Made by a program: the position numbers and the translations under genes
The notes under the pieces: model-generated
Told to the model about the DNA's origin: nothing
The model's database searches: none
Seen by the model: the letters and a program-made list of their open reading frames with translations, nothing else
DNA from: CADDYT01 sp035294125
Lineage (GTDB): Bacteria; Chloroflexota; Ktedonobacteria; Ktedonobacterales; Ktedonobacteraceae
DNA: 64,000 nt
Assembly: GCA_035294125.1 (NCBI GenBank)
Contig: DATGLM010000064.1
Coordinates: forward strand, 62,001-126,000
Reading direction: 5' to 3'
Shown: one piece after another, positions 43,485-52,092 of the stretch
Position numbering within the stretch: position 1 is the first letter of the stretch
How the letters are laid out: each line of letters opens with the position of its first letter

Positions 43485-45278
43485 ATGACAGGCGACGAAT
43501 TACGACAATCGTTTTTGAATTTCTTTATGCAGCGCGGACACGCGCTGATCCCGTCGGCCCCTCTGGTGCCGGAGAATGATTCGACCGCTCTTTTTACCAG
43601 CGCGGGCATGCAGCCGCTGGTGCCGTTTTTGCTGGGCGAGAGTCATCCGCTGGGACGGCGGCTCACCAATGTGCAGAAGTGCCTGCGCACGGACGATATC
43701 GAGGAGGTGGGCGACGCGAGCCATAACACCTTTTTCGAGATGCCTGGCTTCTGGTCGCTTGGTGACTACTGGAAGCAGCAGTCGCAGCGCTGGACGCTGG
43801 AATGGTTTACCGATGTGCTGGGACTGGAGAAAGAGCGCATTGCGGTGACGGTCTTCGCGGGCGACGAACTGGCCCCGCGTGACGAGGAGGCGGCTCAGGT
43901 CTGGCGCGAGCTGGGCATTCCAGAAGAGCGCATCTACTACCTGTCCCGCGCAGACAACTGGTGGGGACCCGTCGGCGAGACCGGCCCCTGCGGACCCGAT
44001 TCCGAACTGTTCTATGATACCGGTCTTCCCGCCTGCGGCCTCGCTTGTCGGCCTGGCTGCAATTGCGGCAAATATGTCGAGATCGGCAACAATGTCTTCA
44101 TGCAGTACAACAGGACGCCGGAAGGGACGTTTGTTGCGCTCAAGCAGCGCAACATCGATGTTGGACTCGGCCTGGAACGCATCCTCAGCGTGCTTCAGGG
44201 CACTGAAGATGTCTACGCGACCGATCTCTTCCAGCCCATCGTGCAGCGCATCCAGCAAGTGCGGCAGCGACGGGGCAGCAAGATCGCGCTTACGGCTGAG
44301 CAGGAGCTGCGTTTGATACGTATCGTTGCCGATCACGTGCGTGCGGCCACCTTCATCATTGCCGACGGCATCGTGCCGAGCAATGTAGAGCAGGGCTACA
44401 TCGGGCGGCGCTTGATACGACGTGCCGTGCGCGCCGGTCACGAACTGGGCCTGCCCACGCCCTTCATCGCCGAGGTGGCGCAGGCCGTGATTGAGCGCTT
44501 CGCGCCGGTCTATCCTGAACTGGAACAGAATCGCGCCGCCATCCTCAGCGAGTTGACACGCGAGGAGCAACGCTTCGCGCGCACGCTGGCGAAGGGGCTG
44601 CGCAAATTTGAGGAACTGGAGGAGCGCGCACGGGCGAACGGGGAGACGACCCTTTCCGGCGAGTCCGTCTTCCATCTCTTCGATACCTTCGGCTTCCCAC
44701 CGTCTCTGACGGAGGAACTGGCGCGGGAACGCGGCTTGCAGGTTGACATGCAGAGCTTCAATGCCCTTTTCAAGCAGCATCAGGAGCGGTCGCGGCAGGG
44801 GGCGCAGAAGAAATTTGCCGGTGGGCTGGCCGATCACAGCGAGGCTACCACGCGGCTACACACGGCCACGCACCTGTTGCACCAGGCGCTGCGCGATGTG
44901 CTTGGCACACACGTGCGACAGATGGGCAGCAACATCACGCCGGAGCGGCTGCGCTTCGACTTCTCGCATCCCCAGAAGCTGACGCCGGAGCAGGTCAGGC
45001 AGGTCGAAGAGATTGTGAACCGGCAGATACAGCGCGACCTGCAGACGCGCATGGAGGTCATGACCCTGCAACAGGCGCTCGCTCAGGGCGCGCTCGCCTT
45101 CTTCGGCGAACGCTACGGCGACCGCGTCAAAGTCTATTCTATCGGCGACTACTCGAAAGAGGTCTGCGGCGGCCCGCACGTGCAGCATACGGCAGGTATG
45201 GGTCGCTTCCACATCACGAAAGTGGAGACCATCGGCCAGGGCGTCCAGCGTATCCGCGCCGAACTGTTGTCAGAATGA
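43485..45278 (+). CDS. alaS: alanyl-tRNA synthetase, short form lacking C-Ala
   Basis: Charges tRNA-Ala. The class II catalytic core is complete: motif 1 region LIPSAPLVPENDSTALFTSA GM, motif 2 region NVQKCLRTDDIEEVGDASHN TFFEM, and motif 3 GLGLERILSVLQG. The editing domain near the C-terminus has both metal-binding motifs, HTATHLLHQ and CGGPHVQH, so mischarging correction is probably kept. The protein ends about 30 residues later, at 598 residues, whereas most bacterial AlaRS have ~870 with an oligomerisation and C-Ala domain. The stop lies within a 31-bp terminator hairpin, so this is a true end, not a frameshift. ATG 43485 has GGAG 6 nt upstream. Controlled by the T-box. Confidence 0.95.
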   Translation: MTGDELRQSFLNFFMQRGHALIPSAPLVPENDSTALFTSAGMQPLVPFLLGESHPLGRRLTNVQKCLRTDDIEEVGDASHNTFFEMPGFWSLGDYWKQQSQRWTLEWFTDVLGLEKERIAVTVFAGDELAPRDEEAAQVWRELGIPEERIYYLSRADNWWGPVGETGPCGPDSELFYDTGLPACGLACRPGCNCGKYVEIGNNVFMQYNRTPEGTFVALKQRNIDVGLGLERILSVLQGTEDVYATDLFQPIVQRIQQVRQRRGSKIALTAEQELRLIRIVADHVRAATFIIADGIVPSNVEQGYIGRRLIRRAVRAGHELGLPTPFIAEVAQAVIERFAPVYPELEQNRAAILSELTREEQRFARTLAKGLRKFEELEERARANGETTLSGESVFHLFDTFGFPPSLTEELARERGLQVDMQSFNALFKQHQERSRQGAQKKFAGGLADHSEATTRLHTATHLLHQALRDVLGTHVRQMGSNITPERLRFDFSHPQKLTPEQVRQVEEIVNRQIQRDLQTRMEVMTLQQALAQGALAFFGERYGDRVKVYSIGDYSKEVCGGPHVQHTAGMGRFHITKVETIGQGVQRIRAELLSE

Positions 45279-45347
45279 TGTAACCACAGAGAAGCAGGCC
45301 AGCAGAGGCGCTGGCCTGCTTCTCTGTGGTTACATCATTCTTTTTTT
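45273..45347. terminator. 31-bp perfect terminator hairpin between alaS and argD
   Basis: Arms 45273-45303 and 45310-45340 are exact complements over 31 bases with a 6-base loop, followed on the plus strand by seven T's. The alaS stop codon is inside the left arm; the argD stop codon abuts the T-tract. It should end transcription from both sides. Confidence 0.92.
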
Positions 45348-46572
45348 ATGCGTTCGCTGCTGGCAGTTGTGCCACGTCTGCCAGCGTCCTGTCGAGGATG
45401 TCGGCGGCCTCGTCGATCTCTTCCGCGCTCAGGTTCAGGGGTGGAATCATGCGCAGGGTGGAGGGGCCGAGATTGTTGAGCAGCAGGCCGTGCTCAAGCG
45501 CCTTCTGCACAATGACGGGGGCGAGGTCGTTGCTGACGTGTACCGCCTGCATCAGGCCAATGCCGCGCGGGCTGTCGATGAAGGGATATTTCTCGCAGGC
45601 CGCTTCCAGCTTGCTGCGCCAGTAGTTGCCCATCTTGCAGGCGTTTTCCAGCAGGTTCTCGTCCAGAATAGTGCGCACTGTGGCAACACCGGCAGCGGTG
45701 GCGATGGGGTTGCCGCCGAAGGTCGTGCCGTGATCGCCATACTCAAACACGTCCGTGCGCGGTCCCGTCAGCATGGCGCCGATGGGGACACCGCCGGCCA
45801 GCCCTTTCGCCATCGTGACGATATCGGGGACGATATCATAGTTCTCCCAGCTAAAGAACTTGCCGGTGCGGCCCATACCCGCCTGCACCTCGTCGCAGAT
45901 CATGACTAGATTCTGCTCGTCGCACCACTGGCGCACTCCCTGGATAAATTCTTTTGTGCCGGGCCAGATGCCGCCCTCGCCCTGTACCGCTTCCAGCAGG
46001 ATGCCTACTGTCTTCTCACTCGTCGCGGCCTTGAGCGCGTCCAGATCATTGTATGGCACCTGTTTGAAGCCGTCGGGCAGTGGCACCCATGTCGCCTGGT
46101 AGGAAGCCTGTCCCGTTGCCGCCGTTGTTGCCAGCGTGCGCCCGTGGAAGCTGCGCTCCATGCTGATGATTTCGTAAGCGCCGTTGCGATGCAGCCGCCC
46201 ATACTTGCGCGCCAGCTTGATGGCTCCCTCATTGGCCTCGGCCCCGCTGTTGCTGAAGAACGAGCGCATGCCACCGCTCACCTGCGCAAGCTGCTCGGCC
46301 AGCTCGATCTGCCGCACGTTGTAGTACAGGTTGGAGACGTGAACCAGTTGCTCCACCTGCTCCTGCACCGCCTTGATGACCGCCGGATGGCAATGCCCCA
46401 GCACATTGACGGCAATACCCGCTACGAAATCCAGGTAGACCTTGCCATCCACGTCCCAGACACGGGTCCCTTTCCCGCGCACCAGCGTGAGTGGTTGCCG
46501 CTTGAACGTTCCCTGATAATACTTGTGTTCCAGTTCTACCCAGTCCCGTTTGCCTGTCTCAGTGGTTGTCAT
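45346..46572 (-). CDS. argD: acetylornithine aminotransferase
   Basis: 408-residue class III PLP aminotransferase, making N-acetylornithine from N-acetylglutamate semialdehyde. Motifs: GKVYLDFVAGIAVNVLGHCH, FFSNSGAEANEGAIKLARKY, SFHGRTLATT, EAVQGEGGI, ICDEVQAGMGRTGKFF with the PLP-contacting Asp, and the Schiff-base Lys in VTMAKGLAGGVPIGAM. Acts in the cytoplasm in arginine synthesis. The start is ATG 46572; GTG 46584 is an alternative. Its neighbour argJ supplies the step before and after, and both lie on the minus strand 140 bases apart with a hairpin in between. The name rests on this linkage as much as on sequence. Confidence 0.92.
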   Translation of the reverse strand: MTTTETGKRDWVELEHKYYQGTFKRQPLTLVRGKGTRVWDVDGKVYLDFVAGIAVNVLGHCHPAVIKAVQEQVEQLVHVSNLYYNVRQIELAEQLAQVSGGMRSFFSNSGAEANEGAIKLARKYGRLHRNGAYEIISMERSFHGRTLATTAATGQASYQATWVPLPDGFKQVPYNDLDALKAATSEKTVGILLEAVQGEGGIWPGTKEFIQGVRQWCDEQNLVMICDEVQAGMGRTGKFFSWENYDIVPDIVTMAKGLAGGVPIGAMLTGPRTDVFEYGDHGTTFGGNPIATAAGVATVRTILDENLLENACKMGNYWRSKLEAACEKYPFIDSPRGIGLMQAVHVSNDLAPVIVQKALEHGLLLNNLGPSTLRMIPPLNLSAEEIDEAADILDRTLADVAQLPAANA

Positions 46573-46649
46573 GTTTGTGCTCACTTTCTGCTTTGTCGAT
46601 ATACTTCGTTGTAACCCTCAACCCGTAGACCTCGATTTATTGTGGGCAT

Positions 46650-46695
46650 TGCCGCTTTATCGGCCTGTGTGGCCCTTTTTGCCGATAAAGCGGCA
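46650..46695 (-). terminator. 15-bp hairpin between argJ and argD
   Basis: TGCCGCTTTATCGGC (46650-46664) and GCCGATAAAGCGGCA (46681-46695) pair over 15 bases; CCGTAG/CTACGG (46623-46628, 46697-46702) can extend it. It begins 10-15 bases past the argJ stop. No clear T-tract, so it may process or attenuate rather than end the argJ-argD transcript. Confidence 0.6.
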
Positions 46696-46711
46696 CCTAC
46701 GGGACGTTATA

Positions 46712-47929
46712 TTAGCGAGTGTAGAGGGTATTCTCGTCAATATAGCCGTGGGTGAGGTCGCAGCCCCAGGCTGTGGCTGCGCCGTCGCCGAGGTGCAGGT
46801 CGATCAAAATATTGACCTCTGTCGCTGCCATTTGCTGGCGGGCTGCCTGCTGGTCGTAGTCTGCTGCCATGCCTTGCTTCATCACCTGCACATCCCCGAT
46901 GAAGATGTCATATGTTTGCTGGTCGAGCGCGCAGCCGCTGGCACCGAGCGCGGCCACGATACGGCCCCAGTTTGGGTCGCCGCCTGCCAGCGCGCACTGC
47001 CAGAGCGGAGAGAGCGTGATCGAGCGAGCGGCCTTGATTGCGTCATCTTTGTTGCGGGCGTTGCGCACGTACACGGTCATCAGCTTTGTCGCGCCCTCAC
47101 CGTCGCGGGCCATCTCTATCGCCAGGTATTGCGTTACCCGGCGCAGTGCCTCCGCGAACTTGCTCGCCTCGGGATGCAGCCCGTTGATGGGGGTGTTGCC
47201 CGCCAGCCCGTTGGCGAAGAGCACGCAGGTGTCGTTGGTAGACATATCGCCATCGACGGAAATCATATTGAAGGACTCGTCCACGGCCTGCTTCAGTTGT
47301 TTGTGCAGCCACTGCTGGTCAAGGGCCGCGTCGGTGGTCAGGTAGCAGAGCATGGTTGCCATGTTGGGGTAGATCATGCCCGCCCCTTTGGTCGCGCCGC
47401 CCAGCCGGACCGTGCGCCCCTCGATCTCAAATTCCAGCGCGATCCGCTTGGGGTGGGTATCTGTCGTCATGATCGCTTCGGAGAACGCGTTCCCGTTCTC
47501 GCTGCTCAATTCGATCCCGGCCACACCCGTCTCGATCTTCTCCATGGGTAATTGCCGCCCGATGATGCCGGTAGAGGAGCACAGCACCATCTCGCTCTCC
47601 AGACTCAGCTTCTGCGCGGCCAGCTCGGTCATGCGATAGGCATTGAGCAGGCCCTGCTCGCCTGTTGCGCAGTTCGCGTTACCGCTATTGACAATCACCG
47701 CCTGCGCCCGACCGCCTTTCAAGCGTTCGCGGCAGACCAGCACCGGAGCAGCGGGTGTATGGCTTGTCGTAAATGTTCCAGCCGCAACACAGGGCACATC
47801 TGAAGCTAGAATAGCCAGGTCCTTAATGCTGGCGTCTGATTTGATGCCACTGGCGATGGTGCCAGCGCGAAATCCCCGCGGAGCGGTCACACAGTTATCA
47901 ATCACACGGAACGTCTCGCTATTGGACAA
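46712..47929 (-). CDS. argJ: bifunctional ornithine acetyltransferase/N-acetylglutamate synthase
   Basis: 405-residue ArgJ, which moves acetyl from N-acetylornithine to glutamate (the cyclic arginine pathway). It is made as a precursor that cuts itself before a Thr; the site is visible in GGATKGAGMIYPNMATMLCY (cleavage before the T of ATML, residue ~200). Other family blocks: PRGFRAGTIASGIK, AVIVNSGNANCATGEQG, STGIIGRQLP, SVDGDMSTNDT and CALAGGDPNWGRIVAALG near the end, with a final Thr-containing C-terminus. The start is TTG 47929 with AGGAGG 8 nt upstream. Whether it also makes N-acetylglutamate from acetyl-CoA cannot be read here. Confidence 0.95.
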   Translation of the reverse strand: MSNSETFRVIDNCVTAPRGFRAGTIASGIKSDASIKDLAILASDVPCVAAGTFTTSHTPAAPVLVCRERLKGGRAQAVIVNSGNANCATGEQGLLNAYRMTELAAQKLSLESEMVLCSSTGIIGRQLPMEKIETGVAGIELSSENGNAFSEAIMTTDTHPKRIALEFEIEGRTVRLGGATKGAGMIYPNMATMLCYLTTDAALDQQWLHKQLKQAVDESFNMISVDGDMSTNDTCVLFANGLAGNTPINGLHPEASKFAEALRRVTQYLAIEMARDGEGATKLMTVYVRNARNKDDAIKAARSITLSPLWQCALAGGDPNWGRIVAALGASGCALDQQTYDIFIGDVQVMKQGMAADYDQQAARQQMAATEVNILIDLHLGDGAATAWGCDLTHGYIDENTLYTR

Positions 47930-47954
47930 CGAAAAAACCTCCTATCATGAAAAG

Positions 47955-48023
47955 TCCCAGTCTCCCACGTCCACCTGCTCCCAGTAAATAAGGCTACTAT
48001 GGGACGGGAGCCAGAGACTGGGA
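47955..48023 (-). promoter_or_regulatory. structured leader of argJ
   Basis: TCCCAGTCTC (47955-47964) and GAGACTGGGA (48014-48023) pair over 10 bases; inside lie further pairs (GGACG/CGTCC type). It ends about 25 bases before the argJ TTG start. It could be a 5' mRNA stabiliser or an arginine-responsive element; no ArgR-box-like sequence was seen. Confidence 0.45.
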
Positions 48024-48107
48024 GCCAGGAACTCCAAAGCTGGTTTCATTGTACAATGCGCAGTCCATAAGGCACAACCCCCGCTCTCTACGCTCTCTGA
48101 AGGAAAT

Positions 48108-48185
48108 GTCGCAGGGGCGATACCCTGTGCCACCCGTGGTGGCACCACAGAAAAGGGATGCAGGCGGGTACAAGGCATCGCCCTA
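48108..48185. repeat. structured intergenic element
   Basis: GCAGGGGCGATACCCTGTGC with its inverted mate around GCATCGCCC (48176-48184), and an inner hairpin GTGCCACC/GGTGGCAC (48127-48134, 48138-48145). The layout of short nested palindromes looks like a REP/MITE-type element in the 410-base gap between argJ and ftsH. Only one copy is in the window. Confidence 0.4.
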
Positions 48186-48250
48186 CGGGATTCTCTTAAG
48201 ATACTATGGTTCCCAGGTCTTTGAGAAGAACAAAGAAAAGAGATAATTCT

Positions 48251-48314
48251 CAGGCCGAGCGCAAGGGTACGGCCCCACTATATATAGTAGAGCCGTACCC
48301 TTGCGCTCGGCCTG
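48251..48314. terminator. 23-bp perfect hairpin after ftsH
   Basis: Arms 48251-48273 and 48292-48314 match over 23 bases; the loop (ccccactatatatagtaga) holds ACTATATATAGT, itself self-complementary. It begins 24 bases past the ftsH stop codon. Confidence 0.8.
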
Positions 48315-48338
48315 TGGAGGAGTCGAGTTAGCGGCGGC

Positions 48339-50336
48339 TTATACCTCGCCCGTCCCACTGTTATACGGTGGCTGGAATGGCGAGGGCATCTGGTAGGAGC
48401 CGCCGGGTTCGGGGAGGAGGTTGATGGCGTCATCCGTTTCTGAGCCATTCATATGAGGCAGGCTCGCGCCCGCGATGACCGTGGGCGAGTAGTCCTGGTC
48501 TTCCTGGATGGGCTGGTTGAAGAGTGCCTCGAAGGTGGGACCTTCCAGCGTCTCCTCTTTGATGAGGCGCTCGCTGATCATGATGAGCCGCGTCTTGTTC
48601 TGCATCAGGATGTTGTAGGCTTTGTCAAAGGCCTCCTGGATGATGCGGCGCACCTCCTCGTCCACCTCGCGTGCCGTCTGCTCGCTGTAGTTGCGCTGCT
48701 CGCCGAAGTCGCGCCCCAGGAAGACGAGTTCGTCTTTGTGGCCCAGCGCCATTGGCCCGATGCGGCTGCTCATGCCGTACTCTGTGACCATCGAACGAGC
48801 TACCTTTGTGACGCGTTCAATGTCGTTCGAGGCACCGGTTGTTACCTCCCCAAAGATGATCAGCTCGGCCACGTGACCGCCGAGGGCGTAGGCCAGCATA
48901 TCCTCGAACTGCGGCTTGCTCCACAGGTAGCGGTCCTCGGTAGGCAGCAGCATGGTGAAGCCACCGGCCTGGCCGCGCGCCACGATTGAGACCTTATGCA
49001 CCGGGTCGGTGTTGGGCAGCATGCGCGCGACAAGGGCATGTCCCACCTCGTGATAAGCCGTAATCGCCTTCTCGCGCTCGCTGATGATGCGGCTCTTGCG
49101 GGCCGGGCCGGCCACCACGCGGTCAATTGCCTCTTCCAGTTCGCTCATGCCGATCCTGCGTTTGTTGCGACGCGCCGCCAGGATGGCAGCTTCGTTGAGC
49201 AGGTTGGCGAGGTCGGCGCCGGAGAAGCCGGGAGTCTGCTTCGCCAGCGTCTCCAACGAAATGTTGCTCTCCAACGGCTTGCCCTTGGCGTGAACCTGCA
49301 GGATGGAGATACGCCCGCGAATATCGGGCCGATCCAGCACCACCTGGCGGTCGAAGCGTCCAGGGCGCAGCAGCGCGGGATCGAGCACGTCGGGTCGGTT
49401 GGTGGCGGCGATGACGATGACGTTGGTGTTGGTGTCGAAGCCATCCATCTCGACGAGAATCTGGTTGAGTGTCTGCTCGCGTTCATCGTGCGAACCGCCC
49501 AGACCAGCGCCGCGCTGGCGGCCAACGGCGTCGATCTCATCGACAAAGACGATGCAGGGGCTGTTGCGCTTGGCCTGATCGAAGAGGTCGCGCACGCGGC
49601 TGGCGCCCACGCCGACAAACATCTCAACGAACTCGGAACCACTGATACTGAAGAACGGCACGCCTGCCTCGCCTGCTACCGCACGCGAGATCAGCGTCTT
49701 GCCGGTCCCTGGGGGGCCAACCAGCAGCAAGCCTTTGGGGATGCGCGCTCCGAGGGCCACGAATTTCTCCGGGTACTTTAGAAATTCCACGATTTCCTGA
49801 AGTTCCTGCTTCGCCTCCTCCACGCCTGCTACGTCCGCGAAGGTCACGGACGGCTTATTGCCCATGAACATACGTGCGCGGCTCTTGCCGAAGGAAAGCG
49901 CCTGGTTGTTGCTCCCCTGCGCCTGTCGCATCATAAAGATCAGCAGGGCGCCGATCAGGATGAAGGGAATCAGCCCGCCCAGGACGTTCAGCCACGCGCC
50001 CAACGCGCTGGGAGAGTCGTATTCAAGTACAAGGTCCGGGTTATTCGTATAGTTAATGCCGTTGTCCCGCAGCACCTGTGTCACATCGAACGAATCGTTG
50101 ACTGTCGCCGACTCTTTTGTCCCGTCCGCTCGCGTAAGCGTCAGGAGATCGGTGCCAACTTCCAGCGTATCTTTATGGCCGCTCTGCACATCCGCCTTCA
50201 CGTTGCTCAACAATGTCGACACACTGACCTGTGTGGTATCGGACGTTGGCCGGAAGACGAACACGATAATCAGGACAAGGGCCAGGGCAATCAGGAGCCA
50301 GAAAAAACTCGTTCTAATCCATTTCCCGCTCGACAT
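48339..50336 (-). CDS. ftsH: ATP-dependent zinc metalloprotease FtsH
   Basis: 665-residue membrane AAA protease that degrades membrane and short-lived cytosolic proteins. Two membrane helices (~8-28 and ~113-135) enclose a short outer domain. AAA: Walker A GPPGTGKTL, Walker B CIVFVDEIDAVG, the pore motif FVGVG, and the second region of homology ATNRPDVLDPALLRPGRFDR. The protease domain has HEVGH (TAYHEVGHALVA) and the further ligand region DIERVTKVARSMVTEYGMS. The C-terminal ~45 residues are a Pro/Ser/Gly-rich tail. GAGGAG before the ATG; extended -10 promoter at 50441. A single-gene unit ended by the 23-bp hairpin. Confidence 0.97.
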   Translation of the reverse strand: MSSGKWIRTSFFWLLIALALVLIIVFVFRPTSDTTQVSVSTLLSNVKADVQSGHKDTLEVGTDLLTLTRADGTKESATVNDSFDVTQVLRDNGINYTNNPDLVLEYDSPSALGAWLNVLGGLIPFILIGALLIFMMRQAQGSNNQALSFGKSRARMFMGNKPSVTFADVAGVEEAKQELQEIVEFLKYPEKFVALGARIPKGLLLVGPPGTGKTLISRAVAGEAGVPFFSISGSEFVEMFVGVGASRVRDLFDQAKRNSPCIVFVDEIDAVGRQRGAGLGGSHDEREQTLNQILVEMDGFDTNTNVIVIAATNRPDVLDPALLRPGRFDRQVVLDRPDIRGRISILQVHAKGKPLESNISLETLAKQTPGFSGADLANLLNEAAILAARRNKRRIGMSELEEAIDRVVAGPARKSRIISEREKAITAYHEVGHALVARMLPNTDPVHKVSIVARGQAGGFTMLLPTEDRYLWSKPQFEDMLAYALGGHVAELIIFGEVTTGASNDIERVTKVARSMVTEYGMSSRIGPMALGHKDELVFLGRDFGEQRNYSEQTAREVDEEVRRIIQEAFDKAYNILMQNKTRLIMISERLIKEETLEGPTFEALFNQPIQEDQDYSPTVIAGASLPHMNGSETDDAINLLPEPGGSYQMPSPFQPPYNSGTGEV

Positions 50337-50440
50337 CGGGGCTCCTCTCTACTTAAGACAGCAGTACATCGTCTTGTATAGCATCGAAAAAAATGAACGA
50401 ACATACCACCGTTTGGCATCCGCCTTTTCTATCGTCGCTT

Positions 50441-50449
50441 ATTATAGCA
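50441..50449 (-). promoter_or_regulatory. extended -10 promoter of ftsH
   Basis: On the minus strand TGC-TATAAT (50449-50441). No good -35 at 17 bases, which fits an extended -10 promoter. It would give a leader of about 100 bases before ATG 50336. Confidence 0.55.
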
Positions 50450-50478
50450 TATTCTGTCTCAAGAGGTGAGCCTTAATC

Positions 50479-52092
50479 TTAGACGTATTTTTCTAGCCAG
50501 CTTAGAAGGCGGTGGTTGGCATCTATGATGTGCTCCCACTCATCCAGACCGTGTCCTTCGCGGGGGTAGATGGCCATTGCGACCGGCACGTTGCGCGCGC
50601 GGAGGGCGCGATAGAAGGTATATGCCTGCGCGACCGGCACGGCGGGGTCGTTTTCGCCATGCAGGATCAGCGTGGGCGTCCGCACGCGATTGGCAAAGGT
50701 GATCGGTGAGTGCTGATGGTAGACTTCGGGCTGTTCGAGCGGGTCAACGAGCAGTTGCAGGATATCGGCGTCGGGAATGTTTGTCAGGGCGTGCATATTG
50801 AGCCAGTCGGAAATGCCAGCGCCCATCATAGCCGCCTTGAAGCGCGTCGTCTGTGTCACGGCCCACGCCGTGAGAAAGCCACCGTTGCTCCAGCCACCGA
50901 TGGCGAGTCGATTTCCGTCGACCAGTCCTTGCGCGATCAGGTAATCGATGCCGAACATGATATCCTGGAAGTCTTTGCCGCCGACGTCTCCCATCACCGT
51001 GTCGGCAAAAGCCGCACCATTGCCCCAACTGCCCCGGTAGTTAACGCGCAGCACAGCGTAGCCTCCCGAGGCAAGTATCTGCGGGTACCCGGCTCCCCAG
51101 CTAGCGACTGTTGCCGCCGATGGGCCTCCACGCACATCGACAAAGAGCGGCGGTGGTGGGTCGCCTGTGTAGTTGACCGGGAGCGTAAAGAGCGCGTGGA
51201 TAGTGTGGCCGTCTATGGCGGGGTAGTGGATGTGCTGGGTGACAGGCCATGCCCAGGTATCCTCTGGAATCGGGTTGAGGCGTGTGAGCCGCCGCCACTC
51301 TATGCTCGTAATGCTGCCGTTCTCGTCTATCAGTTGCCCACTGTACACATCGGGCGGCTGCTGTGGTGTGGAATGGACGGTGACAAAAGTGCGCAGATCG
51401 GGTGTAGGCGAGGGTCGGGGTTGATCCCAGCGCGTGACGAAGTCGCGGTCGAGCACCGTGATGGCCCCATCAAGTATATCCAGAATGCCGAACTGGTGGC
51501 TTACCCCGTCAACGGCGGCATAGAGCAGGCGCCGACCATCGGAGAACCAGGCACACCACGCCGGGCTACACGCAATGCCGGGAGTCAGGTTGCGCGCTGC
51601 GCCGTTTTCCAGCGAGAGCAGGTAGATGTCACCCGCTCCACGCCCCGGATCGCTCCATTTCCCCGAAAGATAGGCCAACTGCTTCCCGTCCGGTGACCAT
51701 GCCAGCCCTCGCGCCTGCATGCTGACCGGCGCGAAGTGTGTGAGTTGATGCACCGCTCCTCCATTGGCGTCAACAAGGCCAATCTGACTATGATACCAGC
51801 CTGTATCATCCGGTCTTGTAGAGTAGTACAGGGCGAGTTGCTTGCTATCTGGCGACCACGCATACTCCCAGACGGTGATACCATCCGGCGTCACCGCCGT
51901 GGGGATGTCGTCATCCACCCGAACCGTCCAGAGGCGACGATGTCGTGCGTCGGCGGGTGGGAAAACTCTGGGGTCGCTGCCCGGCTCGGTGCCTTCCACG
52001 GAGAGAGCTGAGAGATTCATGTCACCCACAAAACGAATATCTTTCAGCCTTTCAGTTGTAATGGGAACACGCTGCTGTGTGTCAGATGTCAT
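50479..52092 (-). CDS. S9C-type peptidase (dipeptidyl/acylaminoacyl peptidase)
   Basis: 537 residues: a beta-propeller of WD/PD40-like repeats (SPDSKQLALYYSTRPDDTGW and WSPDGKQLAYLSGK) and a C-terminal alpha/beta hydrolase. The nucleophile elbow is GGWSNGGFLTAW, the acid ILHGENDPAVPV, and the His in YPREGHGLDEWEH. The oxyanion loop region DVRGGPSAATVASWG is typical of the S9 family. It cleaves dipeptides or acyl-amino acids from peptide ends. ATG 52092 has AAGGAG 8 nt upstream. Its start overlaps the shifted end of the pentapeptide-repeat pseudogene by 11 bases, so the two were probably one operon. No signal peptide. Confidence 0.92.
   Translation of the reverse strand: MTSDTQQRVPITTERLKDIRFVGDMNLSALSVEGTEPGSDPRVFPPADARHRRLWTVRVDDDIPTAVTPDGITVWEYAWSPDSKQLALYYSTRPDDTGWYHSQIGLVDANGGAVHQLTHFAPVSMQARGLAWSPDGKQLAYLSGKWSDPGRGAGDIYLLSLENGAARNLTPGIACSPAWCAWFSDGRRLLYAAVDGVSHQFGILDILDGAITVLDRDFVTRWDQPRPSPTPDLRTFVTVHSTPQQPPDVYSGQLIDENGSITSIEWRRLTRLNPIPEDTWAWPVTQHIHYPAIDGHTIHALFTLPVNYTGDPPPPLFVDVRGGPSAATVASWGAGYPQILASGGYAVLRVNYRGSWGNGAAFADTVMGDVGGKDFQDIMFGIDYLIAQGLVDGNRLAIGGWSNGGFLTAWAVTQTTRFKAAMMGAGISDWLNMHALTNIPDADILQLLVDPLEQPEVYHQHSPITFANRVRTPTLILHGENDPAVPVAQAYTFYRALRARNVPVAMAIYPREGHGLDEWEHIIDANHRLLSWLEKYV

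Noticed and set aside
43500..44837. 445-codon frame antisense to alaS
   Set aside because: Shadow of the alaS coding strand; no ribosome-binding site or motif.
50710..51696. 328-codon frame antisense to the S9C peptidase
   Set aside because: Shadow; catalytic motifs are on the minus strand.
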